DNA from: a virus | Strand: one strand, 5' to 3' | Virus record (IMG/VR): IMGVR_UViG_3300025872_004375 | Location: 17,485-81,484 of that record | Length of the DNA stretch: 64,000 nucleotides | Shown: positions 1-9,319 of the stretch, in pieces | Layout of the letters: each line of letters starts with the position of its first letter | Position numbering within the stretch: position 1 is the stretch's first letter | Program-made: the position numbers and the translations under genes | Notes under the pieces: model-generated | Told to the model about the DNA's origin: nothing | The model's database searches: none | The model's input: only the letters and a program-made list of their open reading frames with translations

Positions 1-1309
1 GATCAATTGCTCTCCTCACAGGAAACTTAGTTCTCACAACGTTGACAGGAAGCGGTCTTTCGATCCTCCTGAAGTTCACGACACTCTGGTCAAAGTCAAA
101 TTCTTTCAACAGCGTAAAGGGCTCTGTGAGGCTCTTCCTCCTGAAGAGCTGGAACCTTGTTACGTCTCTTGACCTGTTTACAGGGAACTCCCATCGAATA
201 GCGAGTTCGCTTCTTTGGTGATCAAAATTGAACCTGACATCTGATGGAGGGGGCGGCGGGACATATTCTTCAGTGGTCACTGAAGAGACGTTAGAGGGAG
301 CAGAAGAGATAAGAACTTTGCTCGTTACGCTGTCACCTCGACGCAAGAGAATCTCTGGGACTTGGATCGAGTAAACCGCCCTAACGATGTACGAATACCT
401 CGTACCGTATCTTACGTTATAGTCAATGAAGCTGTTAGTTTTTGGATCAACTGCACCGACTAAAGTTTTCTCGCGGCGTCCACTTGAGAACTCTTCGACT
501 CTCTCTATCATGAAACCAACTAGCTTGAGCTTTTTGCTAACTTGGACGTCGGCTCCCTTGACCCTTCTCTCGAAGAATGTGACGGGTGAAAGAATGGAAG
601 TGAAATCTTTGTCAGATATAGTGGGAGGCTTTCTTCTCTCTGAGTCTTGTCTTTCAGTGAGATATTTTGACATCAGTCCAGCAGCGACTGGTGAGCGACT
701 TGGAGAATCAGTTTCCGCTGAGGCGACTACGTCTGCAACTACTTTATCATACACCAGCATCGTTACTGGAAGACCTGATGCGAGCTGGAACTTTTCTGCT
801 GGGATTTCTTCACCGTTAGTGAAGAAACTCATGTTATTGGCAGAATAGTTCACTGCAAGTGACTGCAAAGTATCTGAGTCTACAGAACCTGATATTGCGA
901 GAGAGAGCGACATTGCCTTGTCAGTAGGGTTGCCCGTGATACCGCGAATGCGACACGATCTCTCGATAGAATCATACGCTCTCTCCAACAGACCCGTGTC
1001 TTGCAAAGTTAGATAGGTGTTTGACATGTTCGGCACGTCTTCAATGCTATGAACTCTGTCAATGTCGCTAACAAACATCGCGTAATCTACGTTGTCCCCC
1101 ACCTCTTCGTTTGCTGATAACTTTGGAGCCTTAAAGCTAAGAGTTACTTCTCTTGGAGACCCTTCTCTCGAAGACCTGTATTGAGTAGTGTCATCAGTCG
1201 CAGATTCTTCGGGAACGTAGTACCTGTAAGTGAACTTGGTCACGAGACTAGTCGGTTGTGAAAGACCGACAGTGGCGAGAACGTTCGAGTAAAGTGTCTT
1301 TTTTGTCAT
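1..1309 (-). CDS. Phage structural protein with fibronectin-III-like domain (3' end cut off)
   Basis: The frame is open from an ATG at 1309 to the left edge, so about 436 N-terminal codons are visible and the C-terminus is missing. The start lies 1 nt after the stop of the upstream gene, with GAGG 9 nt before it. Near residues 350-436, after a run of prolines, the pattern (…DVRFNF…LAIRWEFP…FQLFRRK…) looks like a fibronectin type III or Ig-like beta sandwich, as found in phage tail and baseplate proteins. The first 340 residues match no family I recognise. It is the last visible member of a tail/baseplate operon, so a virion role is inferred from position and fold. No signal peptide or membrane segment is seen. 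Confidence 0.75.
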   Translation of the reverse strand, partial: MTKKTLYSNVLATVGLSQPTSLVTKFTYRYYVPEESATDDTTQYRSSREGSPREVTLSFKAPKLSANEEVGDNVDYAMFVSDIDRVHSIEDVPNMSNTYLTLQDTGLLERAYDSIERSCRIRGITGNPTDKAMSLSLAISGSVDSDTLQSLAVNYSANNMSFFTNGEEIPAEKFQLASGLPVTMLVYDKVVADVVASAETDSPSRSPVAAGLMSKYLTERQDSERRKPPTISDKDFTSILSPVTFFERRVKGADVQVSKKLKLVGFMIERVEEFSSGRREKTLVGAVDPKTNSFIDYNVRYGTRYSYIVRAVYSIQVPEILLRRGDSVTSKVLISSAPSNVSSVTTEEYVPPPPPSDVRFNFDHQRSELAIRWEFPVNRSRDVTRFQLFRRKSLTEPFTLLKEFDFDQSVVNFRRIERPLPVNVVRTKFPVRRAID

Positions 1310-1310
1310 G

Positions 1311-4300
1311 TCACTCAGCCTCAACTTTTATCGAGCACAAAGAAATTTCTCTAGCAGCAGTGTCCCTAAGCTGCTGCCCATCCTGTTGAACAATCAAGTC
1401 ATTCGGATCGTAGACAAAGCAATACACTCTTTCGAAAGGGTCTGGTGTCAAGACTCGATTCGCAGAAGTACCTGCCGTGAAGATTCCCGAATCTAGCAGT
1501 TTTAGCAGCAAACTGTGGTCAGAAGGAGTCGTAAGATCAGGTGATTTGCCACTAAGACTTGAGTACGGTATCACAGCGTAGTTGCCGTCGACAGTCTGCT
1601 CGAGGAAATCAGACGCAGTGAGAGAACCTCGAGGTATTAGCCCTTCTCTAGCTGTACCAAGCAAAGTCAAAAGCTGACCTGCTGCAGTGGCAGAAATTGA
1701 TCGTTTTGAAGAGCACACTGAGTACGCGCTGAAGTCTATCCCGCTGACAACTCTTACTGTCGCTTTCAATATCGCATCAACAACGTGAAACCTGATCGCG
1801 TCATCGACGATTGACCTGGATATGTTGGGTAGACTCTGATCGTCTCCCGCAGAACTAAAGTTTCCGCCGCTTCCTATGAACGATCGACACTCTTCATAAG
1901 AGCAGCTTACCCAAGTGCTAGTTCCCCTGTCGTAACACTCAAAAGAAACTGCGCCAGATGAAGCAACTCCAAGAGGAGTTAGATTCTCGTCTATTTCGTC
2001 TGTGATGTAGCAATTGACGAGCGGATGAAACCTTCCAATAGTCAACGGAGTAACAGATGCGTAAGGGTTCTGTATCGACCGCGCAGCCAACGTCAATGAG
2101 TACTTTGAAAGATTCTTATTCATTGACAACTGTCCTGAAGCGACTTTGTCATCTTTGACTTCTATCTCTGATCTGCTTAGCATCGAACAAAGACCCGCTG
2201 GGATCCCCATAACAAGGCACGTCTTATCAGATGACAAGTCATTTTTGTAGTAGCTGTAAAACCACCTAGCAGCGCTAACATCGTAGATGCTAAGAGACTC
2301 TTCGAAAGACTCACTTACTCCTCGGTACATCTTCTCCTTAAGAGAGAGCGAAGAAGCCACTTCACTGCTGAAGTTTGCAACAACATCATTTCTTACGCGA
2401 GTTGAAACACTCGCAGTTTTTTCTGCAACTGACGTGATAGCGTTTGAAAAATTTTCACAAGAAGTGTTGATGATATCAGCAATCGCAGCCAGTGATGCCA
2501 CAGCTATTTTTGTGCTCTTTTGTCTCTTGACCAGATCATTCAGCACTGACGCAAGACTGTTATACATCACAGTGCTTGTAGTCGCTGAGAGACCTGAACT
2601 CGTGTGAGCACTGGACAGGTATGTCGTTACGTCTCCGCTTAACTGAGAAGCAGATTCACAGAAACTAAGAATCTCGTAGAAATTACTGTTGACGCTAAGA
2701 TACCATACAGTCGATTGCTGGGTGTAAGAGACAGTCTCTGTGCCTCCTCCAGTCGTGCTCTTCGTGTAAGTGATTTGTTCATCTTCCAGGACACCAACGT
2801 AACCCGGTCCCAAGAAATAGTTGACCAGGTTGCCCATGCACTCGAAGATCACATCGATGATTCCCCTCTTAGTGCAGGTACCGTTCCCAGTAATGAACAG
2901 ACCATCGGGAGCTACGTCGTCTAATGTCTTCCCATATAGCTCTTCATAGAGAGCGACAAGCTCATCGTAGAACTCGAGTATCGAGTTTGCGATAGTTTTC
3001 CCATTCTCACTCCTCGAAAAATTCTTGAAGCCATCGTAGACTTCTGTGAAGAGCACATTACCCGTTGAAGGATACCCACCCCTTCCTGATATGAGAGAAT
3101 CTTTCACGCTAGTCAATACACTGCTGGCTCGTGGAGCATTGTAGTTCCACCCTTCGATGCTGTAGTCATTAGCGTACTCCGAGCTTCCTCCTGGTGTAAA
3201 GCTGGGTGACAACCAGATCGAATTCCCCCAGCTGTTCCTCGCCGCGCTCGTTGTTGTCGAGTCGAGTTGCAGCAACTTACCCTTCGTGAAGTGCAGGCTA
3301 TCAGAAGGAAAGTTCTTGATCCTTTCTGGTTCGTTGAAAATTGAGTCTACGTTAGGAGTCGGAGCAGCTTCTAGAGTCTTAGTCTTGAGCTTTCTGCTAC
3401 CGACTTTTGCTCCTACAGTGCGCGGGCTGGTACCAGAAGTATCCCCACTATCTTCTATCTCTGACTTAGATTCATTCACCTCATCATATTCTTCTGACGT
3501 TCCCGCATCGAAAGCATACTCTTCATCAAGAAGAAGCGTAAGTAGCACGCCTCTCATGAAACCATTGAACTTGGTTGAGCTCGTAGAAGTCTTCATTGCG
3601 AACGCCATCATCAAGGCGTCAGTGATCTCAGCGTTGTTGGTAAAAGTTGAAGTCTCTTTACCGGAATGGAGAGTCTCAAACGAATCCTTAAGCTTCCCGA
3701 GAAGACGAAGATAAATGTCGATAGGAGTGCCAGCTTCATTTGCTGAAGCTATTCCTGTCTTAGTCTTGGCTGCCTCGTAAGAATTAGAAAAGCTTGTCGA
3801 AACTTTGCTGGTGAAGTTGCTTATTCCGCTAGTTGAAAGTTTCTTGACTGCTGGGTTGATGATGCCTTCGTAGTGAGAAGGGGTGATTTTATTGTCAGTC
3901 TTCAAACCTTGAGACTCAAAGACGTTGCTGCCTGAGTACATGGTGGGTGTACTTATCACTGCACTGCTGGTCACACCAGTAAAAGTGTCTGTGAATACTC
4001 TAGACAGAAACTCCGCGCACGATGAGACTTTTGACAGTCTCGAAAGACTTGAGTAGTTTGTTATTTTGCCATCGTCAAAAAGACGATCTTTTGAAGTGAC
4101 CTTTGCGTCAACAGAAAAGTACCCCTTTGATAATCCCACTAAGAGAGTTCCTTGGGTAGTAGAGGTCGTGCTTTCTGCTGACGCTGCTGCTGCAACTTTG
4201 CTAATGGTTTTGACTATCCCAGTGCTGGTGTCTTTCTTCGGATCAAGCCCGAACGAAGACAGGCTGGTGTCAATGACTGTTGACCCATACTTTTGGGGCA

Positions 4301-4919
4301 GTTTGGAGTAATACTCTGCGATCTTTTCTTCTACGTTTGCCCAAGAAAGTCTCAAATCTAGATTCTTAGAGAGCTCATCTGCTGTGTTCGACAGGCTCAA
4401 GAAAGAATTAACAGCTTCTGTGGTCTTTTGAAGATCAGAGGTTGCCTGCTCCTCAAGAGATTGCATAGTTGCAGCAGTCGACTCTTCATTCTTCAGAGTT
4501 TCGTAGATGTAATCGTAGTCAGACTTCATCAGACTCGACTCGAAATCTGCTATTGCAAGTGATTGTTCTATGGAGGCAGCCGTCTTCTTGGCGTCTGATG
4601 CAGGAGTGTTAAAAATGTCCACCGAAGCTAGCAGCACTGGCCGCTCCATGCTTAGTGACAATTTTCTGCCTTGAGTCGTCGTAAGCTGCTCGAGCTGCGT
4701 CGAATTGTCTGGTAGGACAGGGAAATCCATTCTTGAGTCAAACTTCGCTGTTCCGATCGAATCTCTCGAAAAGAAAGAATCTCCTTGTTGCACAGTGTCG
4801 GGAACTGCGGGTCTTCTAACTTTTTTCCCCGGAAGAGAACCCGGACCTGTTGCAGCAGGCTTGGGAGCGAGAGGTTGCACAGTGAGCTTTGAAGCTCTAG
4901 TAGACCTTTTGATGGGCAT
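1311..4919 (-). CDS. Very large putative virion structural protein (1202 aa)
   Basis: This is a 1202-residue protein rich in Ser, Thr, Ala and small beta-prone residues, with a basic, proline-containing N-terminus (first 40 residues) and no recognised domain. Acidic and Ser-rich linkers (near residue 480) and long helical stretches (around 120-200 and 800-860) suggest several domains. Its start overlaps the stop of the 867-residue gene upstream by one base (TAATG), so the two are translationally coupled. Size, composition and position between tail proteins point to a tail, fibre or neck component, but I cannot name it. Confidence 0.75.
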   Translation of the reverse strand: MPIKRSTRASKLTVQPLAPKPAATGPGSLPGKKVRRPAVPDTVQQGDSFFSRDSIGTAKFDSRMDFPVLPDNSTQLEQLTTTQGRKLSLSMERPVLLASVDIFNTPASDAKKTAASIEQSLAIADFESSLMKSDYDYIYETLKNEESTAATMQSLEEQATSDLQKTTEAVNSFLSLSNTADELSKNLDLRLSWANVEEKIAEYYSKLPQKYGSTVIDTSLSSFGLDPKKDTSTGIVKTISKVAAAASAESTTSTTQGTLLVGLSKGYFSVDAKVTSKDRLFDDGKITNYSSLSRLSKVSSCAEFLSRVFTDTFTGVTSSAVISTPTMYSGSNVFESQGLKTDNKITPSHYEGIINPAVKKLSTSGISNFTSKVSTSFSNSYEAAKTKTGIASANEAGTPIDIYLRLLGKLKDSFETLHSGKETSTFTNNAEITDALMMAFAMKTSTSSTKFNGFMRGVLLTLLLDEEYAFDAGTSEEYDEVNESKSEIEDSGDTSGTSPRTVGAKVGSRKLKTKTLEAAPTPNVDSIFNEPERIKNFPSDSLHFTKGKLLQLDSTTTSAARNSWGNSIWLSPSFTPGGSSEYANDYSIEGWNYNAPRASSVLTSVKDSLISGRGGYPSTGNVLFTEVYDGFKNFSRSENGKTIANSILEFYDELVALYEELYGKTLDDVAPDGLFITGNGTCTKRGIIDVIFECMGNLVNYFLGPGYVGVLEDEQITYTKSTTGGGTETVSYTQQSTVWYLSVNSNFYEILSFCESASQLSGDVTTYLSSAHTSSGLSATTSTVMYNSLASVLNDLVKRQKSTKIAVASLAAIADIINTSCENFSNAITSVAEKTASVSTRVRNDVVANFSSEVASSLSLKEKMYRGVSESFEESLSIYDVSAARWFYSYYKNDLSSDKTCLVMGIPAGLCSMLSRSEIEVKDDKVASGQLSMNKNLSKYSLTLAARSIQNPYASVTPLTIGRFHPLVNCYITDEIDENLTPLGVASSGAVSFECYDRGTSTWVSCSYEECRSFIGSGGNFSSAGDDQSLPNISRSIVDDAIRFHVVDAILKATVRVVSGIDFSAYSVCSSKRSISATAAGQLLTLLGTAREGLIPRGSLTASDFLEQTVDGNYAVIPYSSLSGKSPDLTTPSDHSLLLKLLDSGIFTAGTSANRVLTPDPFERVYCFVYDPNDLIVQQDGQQLRDTAAREISLCSIKVEAE

Positions 4920-7522
4920 TATCTCAGTACTCTATGGTAAGATGTGGGTTGTGCATCAATCGTCTGTGAGCTTAACTGCAGAGACGCCTGCTCAGTAAGC
5001 GCCTGGGTGCTCGTGGTTTGATTTCCGACTATTTGAGCTTCAGCTATGGTGGCTGCTGTGAAGGGGGTCACTGGCCTTATGATTATCGAAGACTCTGGCA
5101 TCGGAGCAGGATTGAATGCTTCGATGGGCGGAGATCGCGGAACCACGACTATTGAAGACAGACCGCTGCTGGTTTCTAGCTTCTTCTTCTTGCTCTCTCG
5201 TGGTGAAGACTCTTTCCTCTCAATATCAACTCGATAGTAGTCTTCATAAGCTGAGTCTGCAGATTCAGCAGTGTCAACGACCACTTGCGAGTTAACAGCA
5301 ACTACCGGGTCTCTCCAGGCTTGCCCATTGACAAAATTAACTTCGAGAATTGAAGGTAAAGTTTTCGGACGATAAGTTGAGATCTCGAATGAGTCTCCAG
5401 GAGTAAGGTCAAGGTAAACTGGACGAACTCTGTATTTCACGACTCCGACCCTTTCATAGAGCTCCCTGTCTTCGAACGCAGTAACTCTAAACGAGCAACC
5501 CAGTAGACACTCAACCCCATCAGCTGATCCGAACACTTGAAAATGATCGACTTCAGTTAGGTCACCGTCATACAACCATTCTATTAGATTAGAGTCTCTC
5601 ATAGTCTTCGTAAGAAAGATTTGTGAGACTGAGCCCCTGAGACGTGTGGTGGGAACTTCAATCACCCTCTTTATTCCGCTATCAATGATTGAGAAATCAG
5701 CTCCAGATTTGGAGTCTCTTGTAAGAGCGGCGTCTGATGGCAATGACTGTAGATACCTACCGCCAAAAGTCCCAAACTTGTACAGGGGCTGTGATGGGAT
5801 CAAAGACGAAGGTGATTTAATGCCCAGGGAGAAAACGTAGACAGCTCCTGCAGAACTCGAAACCTTGTCGATGAAATCGAAGCCAGTGCTGCCTATCGAG
5901 ATCTCTTTAGTGTAAGATTGCTCACCAGTCTCTAGATCTATTCTCTCTATCTTGCAAGAGAATACTTCTGAGTAGAGATTCGGATCAGAAACATAGCCAT
6001 CTGCAGAGAGAATAGTTGGCGAAACGCCGCTTGCGTTGATCGAGTTTATGAGATTCGTGAGGTCCTGTCTACCAGAGTCAGTAAAATCAGCAGTAATCTT
6101 GAACTTCACTTTTTGATCGCCGATGAGCGCTGGTGGAGAAACACGCAGTGAAGCATTGCTGTATTGCGTCCTATTCTCATAAACAACGACATTACAACTT
6201 TCTTTCTTCCTTTGCTTACGATCGTATGAGATGATCTTCGTTTCGTATGTGCAATCCGTCTCAGGGAAAGTGATAGGAACTCTTACGTTGTTTTCATTGG
6301 CTATCCGAGTCCGCGCTAGCTCAACAAAAGTTCTCTCTCCCTTAGTCATGTTTCTAACCATAACAGCGACTGATATGCTACCGGGTGGCAGTTTCTTGAT
6401 GATCACTACAGAGTTTATAGCATCATTTGTCACGTAGAATGGAACTATTGAGGGCTTTGAAGAGTTTGATTGGCCCGAAACTTTGCTTCTCTTTGACGGC
6501 AGTCCATAAACTTCGCTCTTGAACGGAATAGAAAGTCTTCCGAGTCCCTCAGAAAAGTAGTGAGTTCTCTTAATCTTCGGCTTCTTTGAGCGAGACTGAT
6601 TGTCTTCTCCCGTGAACTCTGTTGAAGTCAAAGAGCCCACAGAAATGATGTCTCTCACGAAAGAAACATCACTCACAATTGAAGAATTGAACACGTTATT
6701 GTCAGTGATTTTCCCACTCGGATCACTAAGCGCCAGTTTTTCCATTTCGCTGATGATCAGAGACGGTCTCACATTCACTTCAACATATTCTATCGGGGTC
6801 CCAGTACGATCTAGATAGCTAAACTCGTAGACGCTAGAGCTTAAGAACTCTCTGAGAGTCATTTCAACTTCTTGCTCGAAGATCTGGTATGCTGAGTAGA
6901 TCTTCATGCGACGATAGTCGCTTTGAGAAGCGACCGGCCTTGTGTAGTACGAAGGAAGCAGCTTCGACATTGCGTTAGAAGAGCTCTTCGCGGGATCAAG
7001 AACAGGAAACGGTTCTCTTAGAGTCGCAGGATCTATTCCAGCCTGAAGTTTACTGAGCAGATAATCTCTATCTGACTGCGGTTTAGCTGGAGCTGAAGCT
7101 ATCTCTTGAGTAGCAGGTACCGACTGCAAGTAGTTATACTGTATGGGATAACCTGACTTCAGCGATGGAATAGCGGAGTCAGGGAGTGATCTCATGACAT
7201 CGAAGTTGTGGATTGCAACAGTGACGCTCTTGACATTCTTGTCATGTTGCAATTCAATAGAAGAAATGCTGCTGAAGCTCGGGTCAGAGCTCACGCCTGA
7301 TTGCGTTGAAGCAGTTGCAATCTGTGGGTTGACAGATGTCTTGAGCTCAAGACGCACTGTTCTCCCGCCGTCTGCGACGACTCTAATAGAGTTAAAGGCG
7401 AACCTGATCGTGACATAAACTAGCGGTTCATTCCGGTTTGGAGATCTAAACAATCTCACTCTAGATATCGGAGGGCTCTCAACTCTCAGGACGCCCGAGG
7501 TAAATTTTGCCAGCGCTCTCAT
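4919..7522 (-). CDS. Putative tail/baseplate structural protein, 867 aa
   Basis: This is an 867-residue protein with a mixed beta-rich composition. The segment around residues 640-720 (…VDHFQVFGS…CSFRVTAFED…YRVRPVYLD…) resembles fibronectin-III-like repeats, and similar strands recur earlier (370-450). Residues 750-867 are Ser/Pro/Gln-rich and probably flexible. The start (ATG at 7522) overlaps the previous stop by 4 nt (ATGA). It belongs to the same coupled tail operon as its neighbours. No catalytic motif is visible. A baseplate or long-fibre attachment role is an inference from context. Confidence 0.75.
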   Translation of the reverse strand: MRALAKFTSGVLRVESPPISRVRLFRSPNRNEPLVYVTIRFAFNSIRVVADGGRTVRLELKTSVNPQIATASTQSGVSSDPSFSSISSIELQHDKNVKSVTVAIHNFDVMRSLPDSAIPSLKSGYPIQYNYLQSVPATQEIASAPAKPQSDRDYLLSKLQAGIDPATLREPFPVLDPAKSSSNAMSKLLPSYYTRPVASQSDYRRMKIYSAYQIFEQEVEMTLREFLSSSVYEFSYLDRTGTPIEYVEVNVRPSLIISEMEKLALSDPSGKITDNNVFNSSIVSDVSFVRDIISVGSLTSTEFTGEDNQSRSKKPKIKRTHYFSEGLGRLSIPFKSEVYGLPSKRSKVSGQSNSSKPSIVPFYVTNDAINSVVIIKKLPPGSISVAVMVRNMTKGERTFVELARTRIANENNVRVPITFPETDCTYETKIISYDRKQRKKESCNVVVYENRTQYSNASLRVSPPALIGDQKVKFKITADFTDSGRQDLTNLINSINASGVSPTILSADGYVSDPNLYSEVFSCKIERIDLETGEQSYTKEISIGSTGFDFIDKVSSSAGAVYVFSLGIKSPSSLIPSQPLYKFGTFGGRYLQSLPSDAALTRDSKSGADFSIIDSGIKRVIEVPTTRLRGSVSQIFLTKTMRDSNLIEWLYDGDLTEVDHFQVFGSADGVECLLGCSFRVTAFEDRELYERVGVVKYRVRPVYLDLTPGDSFEISTYRPKTLPSILEVNFVNGQAWRDPVVAVNSQVVVDTAESADSAYEDYYRVDIERKESSPRESKKKKLETSSGLSSIVVVPRSPPIEAFNPAPMPESSIIIRPVTPFTAATIAEAQIVGNQTTSTQALTEQASLQLSSQTIDAQPTSYHRVLR

Positions 7523-8409
7523 TCGACTACCAGATCAAATAGGTTGACAAAAGTGGGATTGCCATATCCGTCTTCAAAAACTTTCCCAACGAAGTAAATC
7601 GTTCTTTGCCTTCCACTTTCTCCGCGAGAAGCAATCTCACCATAACGTATGATGTCAAGCTTCACCAATCCGCTTGAAGAGCTTTCGAATAATTGCATGC
7701 TCACTTCATTTCTGTCAGTGTACTTAGACAGACTGATTCTTTGAGAATCAAGAGACGCAATCTCCGCCAGAAGCTTGTTCTCAGTTATCGGATCTTCTTT
7801 AACATCAGCATACTCTCCCAACGAAATTTCGTTGCCGACAGTGCTAATAGTTCTTTGCACTGGCGGAAGGTAGAGAAAGTTAACAAGCTTACCCAGTCTC
7901 TTATCTGCAAAAAGACTTTCGACATCATCGATCGAAGAAGTTGAGGGCTCTCCTCTGAATGGTCTCTCATTGCTGACTGAGAAGCTGACTGATTCTGGCC
8001 TGACTGATAGACCCGGGTCTTCGAGTATAACGTCTTTAGTGGAGATCAGTCTCTGGTTGTCAAAAGCCTCTAGAGAGCCAGAAAAGATTAGATTTTCTAC
8101 GGCGTCGGTTGATTGGTAGGGATTCGCTTTCCCGCTTCTAGTGACCATGTAACCGTCACCACTGAAGCTGTTCAAGTCACCGTAATCATCAGAAGTGACT
8201 GTTATCTCATCGTTTGGCGTGCTGAACGCTTCAAAACCGACTTGTAGCGGATTTACTGCAACTCCGCTTCCGTCGTCTTCATAAGTTGCTCCAAGATCAG
8301 AGAAAGATACGTACTTTACTGTGATCCCACCGTCAATCAGTGAGGTTCTTCCTCTTGACGTGAGACGTGCGTCTATCACACGAGTTTTACTGTCTAGTAG
8401 TCCAGCCAT
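7519..8409 (-). CDS. Conserved-type phage structural protein, 296 aa
   Basis: This 296-residue protein begins with a compact motif of the kind LTSRGR…LIDGGITVKYVSFSDLGATY. I associate that pattern with uncharacterised tail/neck proteins of large myoviruses, but I cannot name the family. It is the first gene after a 58-nt gap that contains an inverted repeat. No Shine-Dalgarno sequence is evident before the ATG at 8409, unlike most neighbours, and the start codon lies inside one arm of that repeat. It is coupled to the next gene by ATGA at 7519-7522. Probably a virion protein. Confidence 0.75.
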   Translation of the reverse strand: MAGLLDSKTRVIDARLTSRGRTSLIDGGITVKYVSFSDLGATYEDDGSGVAVNPLQVGFEAFSTPNDEITVTSDDYGDLNSFSGDGYMVTRSGKANPYQSTDAVENLIFSGSLEAFDNQRLISTKDVILEDPGLSVRPESVSFSVSNERPFRGEPSTSSIDDVESLFADKRLGKLVNFLYLPPVQRTISTVGNEISLGEYADVKEDPITENKLLAEIASLDSQRISLSKYTDRNEVSMQLFESSSSGLVKLDIIRYGEIASRGESGRQRTIYFVGKVFEDGYGNPTFVNLFDLVVE

Positions 8410-8455
8410 GTGTATATGTAGGTGCTGCTTAAGCTAATAGGCACATACTCACATG
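8407..8455. repeat. Inverted repeat covering the start codon of the 296-aa structural gene
   Basis: CATGTG (8407-8412) pairs with CACATG (8450-8455). After a 2x2 mismatch, TATGT (8415-8419) pairs with ACATA (8443-8447), giving 11 base pairs in total. The minus-strand ATG (8407-8409) is inside one arm. No T-run follows, so a terminator is unlikely. Translational control or mRNA processing is possible. A chance origin cannot be excluded, because the pairs are mostly AT/GT-rich. Confidence 0.35.
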
Positions 8456-8467
8456 TGAAGGAACCAC

Positions 8468-9319
8468 TCAGGAAAGTTCAGTGTAAGTAGTTGTGACAGT
8501 CTCAGTAACCTCTGACTCGTCCTTGTCGAGGTAGCTTCCAAATATCCTGCAGTATGTATCTTGGTTCGTGCTCAATCTGTAGCTCGAACTAGCCAACGGA
8601 GTGTAAATCGGAGGTGTAGTCTTCTGCGTTGTTGACCAGTAGAACTTCTCTACTGGTCCTGATAGCACGTCAAAGAATTGACCGTGGCGAAGCGGCGAGA
8701 GAACATATGAGTCATTGACAACTGTTCCGACTATTGATGTAGTCCCTGTCGTTGGCAGCCAAGTCTCAGAATAATCTAGCTGCCCTTCTCCTCCTGTGAA
8801 GCCTCTAGTTCTTATGGTGCCTAAATCTGGAAATGGGCTTGTAGGAAAACCACCAGAAACTATCGTGGTATTTCCTCTTTCACCTCTTGAAACCTGTCTC
8901 AATTTCACAATAGCATTTGCTCCTACTATCTCAGCGCTTGCTGAGATTTTCGGACCGATACCCACAGACAGACTATTGAATGCTTCAATGAACAATTCCA
9001 TGAGATCAGAGCCAGCGATTCCATTGCTTGAGTACGCCACGTAAGCAACATCGCCTGAAACATCTACGAAATTCGCCTGACTTCCTGGGTAGTTGTTGCT
9101 TGACATGATCAATCGACCTTTCTTGCCAAGAGTGTCAGAATAAGAGAACGAAACGCTATCATACGAACCAAGAGAACCGTAGATGAAACTTTTCTTAAAA
9201 AGAATGGTTCCTGTCGCTGCTGTGCTGGAGTTTGGATAATTGCTCCCATAAACGTAGTCATCGTAAGCTATCTTGGGAGAAGTAGCTTTGAAGAAGTAGT
9301 TGTTGAAGTTTGAAGCCAT
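8468..9319 (-). CDS. Putative virion structural protein, 283 aa
   Basis: This 283-residue protein is Ser/Gly/Tyr-rich. It has no family motif that I recognise. The central region (about 60-180) is beta-rich with a Gly-rich loop (GGEGQLDYS…), and the C-terminus is Thr-rich. It overlaps the upstream LamG protein's stop by one base (TAATG) and is followed by the only sizeable gap in the tail operon. Tail or baseplate accessory protein by position only. Confidence 0.72.
   Translation of the reverse strand: MASNFNNYFFKATSPKIAYDDYVYGSNYPNSSTAATGTILFKKSFIYGSLGSYDSVSFSYSDTLGKKGRLIMSSNNYPGSQANFVDVSGDVAYVAYSSNGIAGSDLMELFIEAFNSLSVGIGPKISASAEIVGANAIVKLRQVSRGERGNTTIVSGGFPTSPFPDLGTIRTRGFTGGEGQLDYSETWLPTTGTTSIVGTVVNDSYVLSPLRHGQFFDVLSGPVEKFYWSTTQKTTPPIYTPLASSSYRLSTNQDTYCRIFGSYLDKDESEVTETVTTTYTELS

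Noticed and set aside
426-848. Plus-strand open frame of 140 codons opposite the truncated FN3 protein
   Set aside because: Antisense to a structural gene; no family motif and no ribosome site.
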